Positions 18,761 to 30,594 of a stretch of 64,000 nucleotides of DNA are shown here, one piece after another. This DNA is from Pseudomicrostroma phylloplanum (lineage: Eukaryota > Basidiomycota > Exobasidiomycetes > Microstromatales). The stretch lies in the NCBI GenBank assembly GCA_039545275.1, contig BCHS01000006.1, positions 682,001-746,000 on the forward strand, read 5' to 3'. Position 1 is the stretch's first letter, and every line of letters begins with the position of its first letter. Both the position numbers and the translations under genes were made by a program. The notes below the pieces were generated by a model. It saw only the letters and a program-made list of their open reading frames with translations, had not been told where the DNA came from and did no database searches.

Positions 18761-21700
18761 TCACCCCCTGAAGGGTCTCGGCCCACCCCCATACGTGCTC
18801 CTCCCAGAAGAGACTCGACTGCGACTGAGCATCGACGGTCTTGAAAAGTGGCCTCTCCCACCCGCTGGCCTGGTGTCCGCGCTCGCGCCGGGGTCAGACA
18901 GCTCAACGCCGCCGCCACCGCCGATGGTGCTGCCACTGGACACGTCGTGCGAGACGGCTCTTGCGGGGGCCATCGGACGCGAGAGACCACTACCCTCGCC
19001 GCTCATACCGCTCAGAGGCGTGGCGAAGAGGCGGGAGGCCCGATGACCCGCCCCACCGCCACTACCACCGCCACCGCCGCCACCGCGAGGGACGGGAGGA
19101 GGCTGGGCATTGGAGCCTTGCAGGGCCGTGAGAGTGGCGAACTGCTGCTGCAAAAAGTCCCCCGTGTGAGGCCTCATACGTAGCAGACGCAGGATGAGTT
19201 CCAGGTTGTCCTGCTCCTCGTGATCCACCTTCTTGTCCTGTTTCCGCTTCTTGATAGTCCCGAGAGAGCGCTGCTCCAGCACGCTCTTGTTCTTCGTCTT
19301 CTTCGTGGGCGCTCGTCTGAGGCGCAGCTGCATCTCCCGCACACAGGCTTCCATCAGAGCATCCGTAGACGAGTCGTGATGGAGGGTATAGGCGACAATC
19401 TCTCGGTACTTGGGGCCCTGGAGGACTTCTAGGGGGACACCGTGTGCAGTCTGTGTCTCTTCGTCATAGGCATTGAAGTAGTTTCGCAGGAAGCTGAGCC
19501 ACTTGAAGACCACTTCGACTTCCTTTCCAGACAATTGCGAGAGGTCCGACGGGGCATCGGAAAGCGGAGGTAGGAGGATAGCGTCTATTGTGGTGAGGAC
19601 CTCCTTCCATACCTTTGTCATGACCAATTCTGCTTGACTGTCACTCAGACTGCTCTTCAGAGTACCGAGGCACTCGTGCAAATAGTCGAGGAGAGGAGCG
19701 ATCGCGCCTTCGATCTCTTCATCTGTCAGAACAGCCGGACGTTGCTTTTTCGGTGCCTCGGACTCGACGGGCGGAATGACTGAAGGACTCGAAGAGGTAC
19801 TCGCCAAAGCCTGAGCGTATAGCGCTTTTACGTTACCCAGAGCCTTATCGATGTTGATCCCACTCGTCTTCACCAAGGATTTGAGCACCGATCTCGACAG
19901 GCATTGGCGAATGAAGATGGACATCTTGTCCACGATTGTCCTCACCATGTCACTCTCTGCCCGCTTTAGCGAGCGGAAGGCCCGACCAAAGTAGAAGAGG
20001 ATGTCGTCCTTCTCGCCCTCCATACTGACCCTCATGAGCAGCTTGCCCTGAGGGTCGAGGTCGAGCCATAGCTCGTGAGAGAGGAAATCACCAAAGAAGC
20101 GAGGGTCCAAGCGGAGGAAGGCCCGGCCGCAAAGATTGTGATCGCCCACGAGCTTGCGATCCCAGACGGTGGCGGCGAGCCACATGGGCTTGTTGACGGT
20201 GACATCAAAGGCCTCGTCCCACCTCGGATCGGGAGTCTCGTAGATCGTCCTCGTCTTGGCAATCTTGTTACCCCTCTCATCGCTGAGCGTCACAAAGGAG
20301 TCGATCCTCGCTTTACCGCTCACGTCCCGTATGGGCTGTAGGTTTTCACCCAACACGACCTTGATGGTGAAGATGAACCGCTCCGACGGCTGCTTGTCCA
20401 CCGCATCCATCCCCGCCTCTCGGATGATCTGAGCCTGCTTGTCAGCTTCCACCTTCGTGTACAGCTTGTCCAACAATAGACGAGCAGCTTCGATATTGTT
20501 GAGCTTGACGCAGGATGTTTCTTGAAAGTGGAAGGGCTCTACCTTCTGGGTCCCTTGCAGGGTCTGCTTCGCCTTGACCATCCATGCTGACTGCTTCTGT
20601 GATGTGTCTTGGCCCTCGGCAGTCCGAGGAAACATCTCGTCCATGAACAATTCTTCGACTCGGTGACAATACATCTCGATGGACTTCGAGATTGTCTTGG
20701 AAAGGTCTGTCAGGAAGCGAGCACTTTGGTACTCGTCTGGCCATTTCAGAGATTGGATAAACTCTAACGGCTGGCCTAGAGCCCCAAATAGGTCGTCGAT
20801 GGAGGAGCTATGCACCGCCCCCTCAACGTCGAGTGGAACGAATTGATCGGAGGCGATTGCATTGTTGACCCACTCGCCAGTCTTCCGGTCGGTGTTGACG
20901 AGCCAGTGCTTGATATGTGGCTCGAACCAGTCGCCGACACTGAAGGTCACGTCTCCATCTGGCGCGAAAGCCAAGTACATCTTGAGAAGCTCTTTGACTC
21001 GATTGTACAGGGTATAGATGTCCTCGAATGCTAGCGGTTCTCGCTCTCTCAAGGCATGCTGTAGAATCTGTTGCTTCATCGACTGGAGATCATCCAGGAA
21101 CAGCGGTACTTGCTTCTCGAGGAGATGACGCACCGGGTCTATGGAGCCGAAGATCGGGTCAGGGTATCGTTTGTCAAGTGTCTTAGCCCCCTTCTGTAGC
21201 CAGTCGATGAGCTGTATCAGCGGCACAACCTCATTGTCGACTGCTTGCGAGAAGAGCTCCGTCGTCTTGGCAGTATACTCATGGATAGCCATTATCCGGA
21301 TTCCATCCTTGAGTTCCTCGGTGTGACGGTCCATTTCCACTATTGTCCCGTTCGAATCTTGGTTGGTCCTGACCAATTGTGAAGCATGAAGCTCTTCGGC
21401 CATGACCACGTAGGGCTGGATGTCTTCCGGGTCGACATTGTGGAGATCTTGGAAAGCTTCGTAGATAGATCGCAGGAAGGAATCGAAGAGTGAGGAGAAG
21501 ATGCGCACAAGAAGCACATACTGGCGGGGAGAAAGATGTGAAAGACCGTCAGTCACTGGGCAAATATCCCCCGCTACGCACTCAGACTCACATCCGACCT
21601 CATCCAAAGATCCACATTGTACTCCTGCACAACGCTCTGAGTCGTGGTCAGAGCCTCGGAAATGCAGTCCAGCGGTACCTCCCCTCTGTCGAACTTCTCC

Positions 21701-23323
21701 TTCATGACGTCCAGGTTGACAACTGTCCGGTGCGAAGGCCCTAGTCTCCAGCGCAGTGCGCATTCGTTCAGCAAGTCAATGTGCTGCCGTGAGAGGATAC
21801 TCAGCGACACCTCTTCCTCCTCTGGCTGCTGCTTGATCTGTTCTAAGTCAAAGTCGATGGAGAGTTCCAATGCTCTCCGGTAGAAAGCCTTAGGATCTGG
21901 TGGCACGTAAGTGAAGCCTTCGAATGTCTCCTCTTCATCGACGGCTTGACTGAGTGTATCAGCATCAGGTGCGCTCTCCCCCGCTTCAACGGCAGCCGAG
22001 ACTTCAACGGGCGCAGTGCCCGCACTGCCAATACCGATAGAGTCAGTCGTCCTCTTGCGAGTAGCTGCTCCGGCATCCCCTGCCGTTGGCGCCGTGGACG
22101 ATCTGGAAGTCGTCTTGAGGAGCACGGGATTTGACTGGCACATCTGCATCATGACTTCGGACAGGTTCTGAAGCTCTTGTGTCCTCCAAATCTGATACGC
22201 TTGCTCCGTCTCGAAGTCTTCCCGGCGTCCAGGCCATGAGGCTTTCAGGTTGATGTTCTTGACACAGTGCTTGAGGTCGATCATGGCGGCCTGAACGCAA
22301 TGCATGGCGGAATCAGAGATGGCTCAGCAGGCGACTCAGATTACCTCTCAGCTTCAGAGTCTGACTCACCTGCTCTGTACATGATGCCTTCATGAATTCC
22401 ACGTCTTTCAGGAGCTGCTCCGAGTCCACCGCAAACAGCTCTCCGACGCTCCTGATCATCTCACTGTCCCTGATAGGATCCGGCTGTGGAAGTGCAGTAC
22501 TCGCCGAGCTTCCCCGCCTGCTTCCATTCACAAGGGTCGTCCCAGTCGATGAGCTGGAGGCAGACGTGGTGCCTGCTGATGTCGAAGTAGATGTCGATGC
22601 CGAGCCAGCGGGTACAGAGAGGCTGGTCGGCCTGGGTACCAAAGTAGACTGGTAGCTGTCCAGTCTCTCCTTGAGCTCCTTTGACACCCCATGAACAGTA
22701 TCCAGTGATTCCCGGATGATCTTGACAAATTGTCCCACCTGCTTGTTCAGCTCAGCCTTGAGCTCTTCATCAGACAGAGCCTTCTGCGAAGGGACACCCT
22801 TCTTGAGCGCCTCCTGCGCCTTTGTCACAAAGATCAGGATCAATGGCTCGATCTTCCTATTTGTCTTGAGCTGACGCTGGAAACTGTGTTCCTTGAAGGT
22901 ACCATAGAATCGAGCGATAGTCGACCTCAGGGCGATGTCCTTGTATATTGTGTCCTGTCCTTTGATGATCTTCTCTAAGCGATCGTTCAGACGCTTGATG
23001 AGCTTTTCGGGGAATTTGNCCTCCCCGCCGCGAGAGGAGGCTCCTACGACGTCCATCAGTCCTCCTAGAGACATCCAGTCTGACTTGGATGAGCCAGAAC
23101 CGCTAGCGCTGCTACTGCTACCTCCATGGTCCCCTGTCTTCTTCGAAGAGAGAGAAGTCGAAGCTGAGCTCTCGCCTCTTGTGACTGGAGGTCGCGAAGC
23201 TTCGAGCTGGCGCTGATGTGACGACCAGGAGAGGACGGCGACCTGGAGAAGGTAGACGTAGACGTCACCATCTGAGATCCTCTCTCGCACAGACCTGGCG
23301 GATCTCGTACTCCTCGTCGTCAT
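18761..23323 (-). CDS. Munc13-like protein with MUN (MHD1/MHD2) and C2 domains
   Basis: Exons 23323-22370, 22290-21592 and 21520-18761, about 1470 residues. Introns are 79 and 71 nt, both phase 0 (CTEQ|AAMIDLKHC and WMRSD|YVLLVRI). Proteins of this fungal family (S. pombe Ync13 is the studied member) act in vesicle priming and exocytosis. A C2 domain lies near residues 930-1050 (IKVVLGENLQPIRDVSGKAR, SFVTLSDERGNK, TPDPRWDEAFDV, WLDLDPQGKLLMRVSMEGE), embedded in helical MUN-type sequence. The tail is Gly/Ser-rich and ends GGGPRPFRG. The N-terminus is uncertain. I use the ATG at 23323 because the following DVYVYLLQVAVL resembles the start of the conserved region, but a 51-nt intron (23244-23294) is an alternative. 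Base 23019 is N, leaving one residue undefined. SEC6 lies 432 bp upstream on the same strand. Confidence 0.85.
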
Positions 23324-23755
23324 CGTTACGAGGCAGGAGGGACCCGAGCTGGGAGAGGGGCCAGGAGAGTGGCCTTCTATCGGTGGAGGCCCGACTGCCT
23401 GGCTCACTTGGGAGTGGGGGTGACGAGAATGTTTCGAGTAGTATGGTACAGCACAGGCAGCGGTATGATGCGGGTATGAGCGGCCTGTGTGGGGTCAAGA
23501 GGTGTGTGGACGAAGTTGCCAAGCGCTGGAAGACGATGGTGATGGTGGCAGTCAGGGCCCAAAATGGAGGCGAGGCGTTGTACTGGTTGAGCGGAAGGAC
23601 AAGCGGGAGGTCGAGTCGATGACGCCCACACGCCGCCACGCGCGTCAGGCGACAGTGGTGGAACGAGACAGACGCCTACTCAGGCAGGCGCACCCTCCGT
23701 TGAAACAGGGTTGGTATCGACACTGGACAGAAACTATTGTACATATAAAAGATCA
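23324..23755. other. Spacer between the MUN/C2 gene and SEC6
   Basis: 432 bp holding the SEC6 3' UTR and the promoter and leader of the MUN/C2 gene. Minus-strand frames stay open here for about 75-125 codons but contain no ATG start in frame, so they are probably leader sequence or an undetected upstream exon. Confidence 0.45.
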
Positions 23756-26387
23756 TCACTGCACCACACGGTCCCTCCAGCCCGAGCCGAGGTAATTCTG
23801 TGCAATCGTACTCCAGCCTGTGCCGGTCGCGCTGTTCGAAGGCGCCATCTGACTCGAGGTCAGTCCGGCTGCTGCACCCCCTACGCGGCCCCACAAGAGC
23901 GCAGCCGCTCCTCCAGCGACGAGGCTGGTCTCTACCCTCTTCATGATGCCTGCACCATGCATCGGCTCGCCTACTGACCCTTCCACCATTGGCACGTCTG
24001 GAAGACCCTCGTTCTTGACCTTGCGCTTGGCGGACTCCATGATGCCCGAGACGTCCGACTTGTCCAAGTCGTCCCGAGCTTTCATCAGAGATTCCAAGAA
24101 TGCAAAGTTGGGCCCGCAGGCTTTGGCGAAAGACCAGTATGGCAGGAACACCATCGTCGACGAAGAAGTCAACAGCGCCAAGCTATAGGAAAGAGAGAGT
24201 GGGAAGTTCAGTCAGGCTGCTCTCAACGCTCTCAGCTTCGAACTACTCACATGAGATCCAGTACGCCCGCCTTTTCCTCCCACTCGTTCTCCTTCAACCA
24301 AATGCTGATCATGACGCGGAACTCATCAATATCACTCTTCATCCTGTCCGCCGCTCCTGGCATTCGTAGCTTAGTAGCCCGTCTGAGCGCTCCAATGTAA
24401 GACACCAAGAAGCGATCAATGAGATCCGGCAAGAGCCGGGCTTCGAAGAAGTTGGGGTTCAACAGTTCGGCATAATCCGAGAGATAGTCTCTCATAGTCT
24501 CGATGATGATCGTGCAAGTACCCTCGGCGTACCAAGCTGGGAAGCTGAAAAGCTCCTTGACCGCTGGCTTTAGATCCTCAAAGACGAATTGCACCAGGAT
24601 ACCTCCGCATCTGGCGCTCACGTCTAGATAGCCATTGACCGCATTGTCGATCTCCTCTCTGATGCCGGCTTTGTACTTGGTGCTAACCAATGCTTCGAAA
24701 CGCTTGCCTAGTGCCTCCGCTAGATCGGCTGACTTGATAAGCTCATTGCAAAGAGCAATGACGTACTCTGTCAGACCAGGAGCGATCTCGTCCGGATTCT
24801 TCGCCTGGGTTTGCTTGCTGCACTCGCCCTCGACCACTCGCAGCCATGTCGCTTGACTTGCAATCATAGCTTGCGCAGAGTGGAAGACAGCCTTGGCGAG
24901 AATGGCTCCCTGGCCAGAATCGGCTGCTAGGTCGCATTGCTGTGTAAGCATCATGAAGAGCGTTGACGCATAGTTGATCCCGTAGAGACCGTCCGCATCT
25001 TTCTCCGGGGCATCTGCCCTCGCCACAAAGGCCCGTACTTCATCGCTCATGAGATTTGCGGACCATTCGTCAATCTTGCGAGTAATTAGTGAGAGGTAGT
25101 CGTCGATGATCGCCTGCTCCTTGCCACCCAACAGAGAGGGTTTCAGCCATTCTTCGTCGACTTTGAGCTCCTTCTTCATTGTCGTCGTATACTCTTGCGT
25201 AAATTGGTACAGCGTCAGCAGAGCACTCGCCTCAGGGTCTGTAGCTAGGATGTTGTCCCTCAACAGCTGACCGAGGTGCTTGTGGTAAGACTTGACAAAG
25301 AAGCGATAGATGTTGTAGTCCTGGGGGAACAGAGGCACCATGAGCTCCTTGACCTGCTCTAGGTCTTTGTAGATCCACTCCAGGTGCGTGAGGAAGTCGA
25401 GGTATCTGCCATCTGTCCCAAAGCGACTCCAGCATTCTGCGAAGAGCTCCTGAGTCGATCTGTCCATTGCCTCCAGCAACTTTGGACGGTAGAGCTTGAT
25501 GACGCGAGCATTGGCGATGACACTTCGGAAACGGGCAGCGCCTTCTAAGTTGGCCCTCTTCGCCAACCGAATAGCTGCTGCCTTTTCATCCTCCCTCGAC
25601 TCTTTCTCGATGATCTTGACGAGCTTGACGATGACGCCTTCTCTGCCTTCCCGAACGAGGTCGATTGCCCGCTCTCCCAACAAGAAGAGGTAGCCTTCGA
25701 ACTCCTTCACCAGCCCATCCAGCGGAGAGAAGAATTCCATCAATTGTTGCCTGACGTCGTTTGAGCAAGTCCTTGCTGTCTGAAGCGTCTCATTGCGGAA
25801 GGTCTCTAGCTCAGAGATGTGATAGTGCAGCGTCAGTAGCTTTGTTGCCGGACCGAAGAGGTCGTCTCGGGCTTGTTGGAGCATGTGAGTTAGCTCTTCG
25901 ATCTTGGGCGGCATCATCTCCAGCTGATTCAGGATAGTATCGGCCTGTACGAAGTTGCGGTGAATTTGCGATACTTCGCTGATCACCCTGAAGGCCTTGG
26001 CTCCCTTGGCTCCCAGTTCACCCTTTTCCGCTACTTCAGCATCACTGCCTTTGCAGAGCCTTTCCACCTCGGCGAATGCCTCTCGCACGCCCTGGACATC
26101 CCGCTTTGTTGCTTGCAGCTTCAGGAGACCATCGCGAATTGCCTCGAGCTGCTCCTTTGCGCCTGTTTTGAGCTTCGCCTCGAGAGTCAAAGATTCTCGA
26201 TGTAGCTTCGTTCGGAGTCCAGCTAAGCGGGAGAGATCGTCAGGCGACTGAGGAGGAGGAGGCAGCATAGAGGGCGCAATCAGCTGGGTGGGACTGCGAG
26301 CCGCGCTGCGCCCACGGCGGCCTATGATGATCTCACCTTGAGGTACTCTGCCACGATGTTCGCCGCCGAGGCTGGTGCGACAGCCAT
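23756..26387 (-). CDS. SEC6: Exocyst complex subunit Sec6 (EXOC3)
   Basis: Exons 26387-26337, 26247-24251 and 24182-23756, 824 residues. Sec6 is a core exocyst subunit that tethers secretory vesicles to the plasma membrane at growth sites. Exon 1 encodes MAVAPASAANIVAEYLK, and the 89-nt intron joins it to SPDDLSRLAGLRTKLHRES, the conserved Sec6 N-terminus. Further signatures are VISEVSQIHRNFVQADTIL, LFGPATKLLTLHYHISELE, YLDFLTHLEWIYKDLEQVK and LFPQDYNIYRFFVKSYHKHL. The last intron (68 nt) joins VLDLI to LALLTSSSTMVF. The final exon contains LMKARDDLDKSDVSGIMESA, then an unusual tail of about 70 residues including a Gly/Ala-rich segment near residues 765-785. If the last exon were spliced differently, only this tail would change. 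Confidence 0.92.
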
Positions 26388-26750
26388 AATGGCGTACGAG
26401 TATATCCGCCTCCTCCGGCTTGCAGTGAGGCCTAGGCTGAACGCTGCTTGAGGGGAGCAAGGATGTCGGTGAGTATGGATCGGTGAGAGTGTTGGTTGCC
26501 TCAGGGCCGCGGGGTGGTTGGCCAAGGCGCATCACCCCGCGTCGGATCGGAAGCTGGTTGCGTTGTGGCCTGCGTCGTCGGATCGGTGGAGGCTCGGGAA
26601 GAAATTTGGTCGAGGCGAGCGGGGCCCCTGCCTAGTGCGGCAGGAGAAGGTCAAGGCTCACTCCCGCTTTTCCTTTAGTACTTGGGTCGATGCTCTGTCC
26701 CGTTGGCTCATCGTCGAAATCCTTCTGAGCCAACCATCGAGATTCCCGCT
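26388..26750. promoter_or_regulatory. Shared divergent promoter of SEC6 and the MFS transporter
   Basis: 363 bp between start codons. The frame of the transporter is open upstream to 26682 but without an ATG. No clear TATA box or known operator is seen. Confidence 0.45.
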
Positions 26751-28655
26751 ATGGACACGCCTTCGTCTGCAAGTCCTCACCGCTTGGATACGGTCTTCTT
26801 CCCTCGATTCTACTCGGAGAAGGTGACGCCTATTCTGATGATAGCAGCCGTCACAGGTTCTACCGTCCTAGCAAGCTATGTCAATGGAGCTCTGACCATT
26901 GCTCTCCCCTCCATCGGTCGACAATTGGGCTTTGGAGGTACAGATCTGCAGTGGCCCTTGACCCTATTTGCCCTTCTCAACGGTTCCTTCCTCCTTATCT
27001 GCGGTGGCCTAGCTGATGTCCTCGGCAGGAGGTTCATCTTCTTCATCGGTGTCACCTGGCTCTGTGTCTGCGGAGTCTGCATCACGTTCGCCAAGACGCC
27101 CATCTATTTCATCGTCTGCTCTGCTGCGATGGGATTGGGCTGCGCCATCCTGTCTCCTGCAGCAACGGGCCTACTCAGCGCTCTACCGGAAGGCAGGCTG
27201 CGAAACCTGAGCTACTCAGCACTTGGTGCAGGGCAGCCATTGGGCTTCGTTCTCGGTCTACTAGCAGGAGGTCTCCTCTCGGAAGACTGGCGTACCATAA
27301 TGTACCTCATGGCCGGCTGTGCGGTGCTCTTCATTGCTATCTCCATCATCTCTCTCCCTGCCGATGAGCCCACCCAACACAACGAGAGAAGCTCACTTCA
27401 GCAGCTGCTGCATTTCGACTGGCTGGGGGCTTTTATGTCCACATCTGGCCTCGTCCTTCTCACTTTCGGCCTTGCCGACGCTGGCTCGAGCGCAAGAGGG
27501 TGGAAGTCGCCGTTCGTACCTGCAACACTGCCGCTGTCGATCCTCCTCCTCGTCTCATTTCTCTTCTGGGAGAACAAAGTCGAGAAGGCTCACCTGCGTG
27601 GTCCTGGAATGTCTCTGGGTCAATCGAACGCCTCCCCACGTAATTTCCTCTCTCTCACAAATCTCTCTGGCACAATGGCACCTCTGCTGCCCCACTCCAT
27701 CTGGAGAGCCAAGGCCCTCAAGCCTCTACTGTCGATGATCTTCTGTGCCTGGCTCTCCTTCAACTGTCTGTCATACTTTGCGACTCTATACATTCAAGAA
27801 GTCCGACAACTGTCGCCTTTGCAAGCCTCACTGCAGTTCTTGCCGATGGTCGTGACAGGTATCCTGTACAATGTCATCGCGGGTCTAATGATGTCCAAAT
27901 TCTCCGGCCTCTGGCTGATCATACCCGGTATCCTCGGAGGCATCGCCTCATGTCTGATCTTCTGTCTCATTGGCAAAGACACAATCTACTGGGCAGGTCT
28001 TTTCATCTCCTTCTGCCTCGCCCCTTCAACCGATCTCGTCTTCCCCGTAGCCCAGCTCTACGCATGCTCTTCTGCTGGACCCTCCCGCGCAGCCCTCGCA
28101 GGAGGTCTCTTCAACACCACAACTCGGCTGGCCACCTCTCTCGGTCTAGCAATCACAGCGAGCATCTCCTCTTCCGTCACCAAGAAGTACGTCCAGGCGA
28201 ACGCAGGTGAGGTGTCTGCCACGTCGCCTGAAGCGCTCCTGCAGGGGTATCACGCAGCGATCTGGTTCTGCGTCGCCTGCTCCGGCTTGGCGATGCTCAT
28301 CGCCTGTATCTGGCTGAGGGACATCGGGATTGTAGGGTTCGATGAAGGAGGGAGCGATAAGAAGACGGACGTGGCTATTGCGGCTGCATCAGTATCGAAC
28401 CCAGCCACGAGCGCAGTCGCGGCTGCTGCCGTTGATCTGGCGCCGAGCGCTTCGGACTCTAAGAGTTTCCGTGGTGCTGCGGGGGGAGAGGGGGAGGACG
28501 GGGGATATGAGCTGGCACCACTCCCCGCGAGGGCCGTGATCACCTCGAGGAGTCGCCAGGGTGGGGAAGGGCCGACGTCTCGGTACGACGCAAAGGGCAA
28601 GGCGTGCATCGAGTTGGGGGAGCTGCGACCGGCCAAGTCGAACGGCTGGGACTAG
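26751..28655 (+). CDS. MFS transporter, DHA2 (14-TM drug:H+ antiporter) type
   Basis: Single exon, 634 residues from the first ATG in frame (MDTPSSASPHRLDTVFF). About 14 hydrophobic segments are visible, starting ILMIAAVTGSTVLASYVNG and continuing to WFCVACSGLAMLIACIWL. The loop motif GGLADVLGRRFIFF after TM2 is the MFS motif A. GAGQPLGFVLGLLAGGLL with WR after it fits antiporter motif C in TM5. The central loop (LSLTNLSGTMAPLLPHSIWR) separates the two halves. The cytosolic tail of about 95 residues is Ala/Ser/Gly-rich. Related proteins export drugs, fungal toxins or amino-acid analogues at the plasma or vacuolar membrane. The substrate cannot be told from sequence, and no biosynthetic cluster surrounds it. 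It converges with the DUF3074 gene (157 bp). Confidence 0.85.
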   Translation: MDTPSSASPHRLDTVFFPRFYSEKVTPILMIAAVTGSTVLASYVNGALTIALPSIGRQLGFGGTDLQWPLTLFALLNGSFLLICGGLADVLGRRFIFFIGVTWLCVCGVCITFAKTPIYFIVCSAAMGLGCAILSPAATGLLSALPEGRLRNLSYSALGAGQPLGFVLGLLAGGLLSEDWRTIMYLMAGCAVLFIAISIISLPADEPTQHNERSSLQQLLHFDWLGAFMSTSGLVLLTFGLADAGSSARGWKSPFVPATLPLSILLLVSFLFWENKVEKAHLRGPGMSLGQSNASPRNFLSLTNLSGTMAPLLPHSIWRAKALKPLLSMIFCAWLSFNCLSYFATLYIQEVRQLSPLQASLQFLPMVVTGILYNVIAGLMMSKFSGLWLIIPGILGGIASCLIFCLIGKDTIYWAGLFISFCLAPSTDLVFPVAQLYACSSAGPSRAALAGGLFNTTTRLATSLGLAITASISSSVTKKYVQANAGEVSATSPEALLQGYHAAIWFCVACSGLAMLIACIWLRDIGIVGFDEGGSDKKTDVAIAAASVSNPATSAVAAAAVDLAPSASDSKSFRGAAGGEGEDGGYELAPLPARAVITSRSRQGGEGPTSRYDAKGKACIELGELRPAKSNGWD

Positions 28656-28812
28656 ACGCAGGAGCTGCAAGACTTTTCACTCGTCGAACATCTTGTACAC
28701 AATACATTCAATCAAGGTACACAAACTTGGTATGCAGGCACCACACTGCCCATGATGTGAAGCGATCCGTCTCTTCTCGACTCGTGTTGTCCTTCATTCC
28801 CTCGTTGTTTCT

Positions 28813-30594
28813 TTACTGCTGCTGATGCGAAGTCGAGTATTCCTGCGCCTGTCGGGCCATCTGCTCCTCGAGGGAAGGAGCAGTGCCATCGCCGTATGTC
28901 CCACTCGAGGCTTCCCAACCGCCATTGGCAGAACCGTTATGTCCTTCGGAGTACTGCTCGGTTGAGCCATGATTCGTAGCGTTGCCGCTGCCCATGAGAT
29001 AGTTGTTGGAGAGGGGAGGAGCAGCCCCATTCGTGTGCTGCTCGGCGGAGGCTTGCGGAGACGAGAGGCCGTTGCTGGCTTGTACTGTCGATTCTGCATG
29101 GGTAGCCTCTGAGGGCATGGCCGAAGTTCCCCCGGCAGTAACAGGGTACTCGTTGCCGGTAGAAGAGACGCCGTTCCCGGACTCGTGCTGCGAGGGATAA
29201 TGTCCCTCGTATCCAGTCTGAGCAGGGTAGTTCTGATTGCTCTCGTGCTGCGGGACGTATGCTCCATTCCGCTCATACTGAGCGTTCTGATCTCTGTAGG
29301 CAGGGTACTGAGGAGCGTCTTGATCGCTGCTAGTCGCGGCGGTCGTGGCTGGAGCTGCTGCGCCTACGCTTGTCGCAGAGGACTCTGGTGCAGCATGAGA
29401 GTCGACGCGAGACTCGGGCCTTGTGGAGCCTCCCTTGACGCTCGTGTTGGCGCTTTCGAGGTGGGAATTGTCACCCTTGTGTGTGGGCATGGCACTCGCC
29501 TGGGCCCTCGATGTATGGGCTGGCTTCTTGCCTGACTTTTCCCTGCGATTCCGCAGCCAGTCGAAGAAGAGGGGTACATCCTGCCTGATCTTGTCGGCCA
29601 TTGCCATCTGCAAGAGGGAAACTCATCTGTCAGGGGATCCCGCTTTACTCGACGTGGAGATGTCTCACGAGCCTGGAACTCACCTCTTGGAACATCAGCG
29701 GGACCTTACCGGCAGTATCGCTCTGCACGGCCATGAACCACTCAACCTGTGGGCGCTCCCCGCTTTGAGTCGACTGGCCTTCCCATACTCCTTCTACCGA
29801 AGCGTACTTTGCCCTGACAAATTCGTTCCTCTCGGGCGCGGCATGGTGTGATACGGGGACGGAGATCACGACGAACGATCTCCTGCCGCGAGAAGGGGCT
29901 CCTGGGTCCGAGGCAAGTCGATGCGCCGTAGCGATTTGTCGGGTCACGACCTCTTCGTGCGCACGAGAGAAGGGAGCAGGGGACGGAGGAAGGGGAATAG
30001 TGACGACGAGCTCAAGGAAGTCTCGGTTGGAGATCAACGGGCCGCCAAGGTGGTCTAGAGAGAGACAAGCCGCAAGGTGACAGGCATATCGAGGTCAGTA
30101 CGCTGGACGACCGTCGGAAGTGCTGCGCAGCACACCCAATGCTGCTGCGAACATCACTCACATGAGTTCCTCCAGATCTCAGCTCGGCCTGGTACGATAG
30201 TGTCAATCTTGAGCGTCTCCACAATATCTGGGACGTATTCTCCCTCATTCGGAGTGTGGTCTTCCGATCCCAATCCATCGAAGAATTCATCAAAGTCGAG
30301 CTTGCACTCCTCTGGCTTGTGCTGACTGAACCTTGCATGCCATGCGCACTTCTTCAGTCTGCCTTCCATATCGGAAGGACACGATAGAGTGAGGATTTTG
30401 CCTCCCTTCAGAGGCTCATCGGGGGAGCCGTAGGCCTTGCCCTTGCGCCATGCCTCCGAGGACCTGATTAGCTCGAAGCTCTGCTTGACGAGGGCTAGCA
30501 AGAGGGGTGCGGGATCTGCTCCGCGTAGCGGCAGACGCTCTTCTGCGATCGGCGCAGCATGGAGCGGGTAATCAAGGAGAGTGGGGATCGTCAT
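28813..30594 (-). CDS. DUF3074 (START-like) domain protein
   Basis: Exons 30594-30162, 30054-29684 and 29607-28813, 532 residues from MTIPTLLDYPLHAAP. Introns are 107 and 76 nt. The N-terminal roughly 270 residues follow the DUF3074 pattern: CAWHARFSQHKPEECKLDFD, FFDGLGSEDHTPNEGEYVPD, EIWRNSYHLGGPLISNRDF, RRSFVVISVPVSHH, VWEGQSTQ...VEWFMA and IRQDVPLFFDWLRNRR. This fungal family is START-like and may bind a lipid or other hydrophobic ligand; the role is unknown. The C-terminal roughly 240 residues are disordered and rich in Ser, Gln, Asn, Gly and Tyr (for example QYPAYRDQNAQYERNGAY), suggestive of condensate-type interactions but without a known motif. Splicing in phase 1 at 30162/30054 restores the domain, so the model is firm there. 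Confidence 0.82.
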
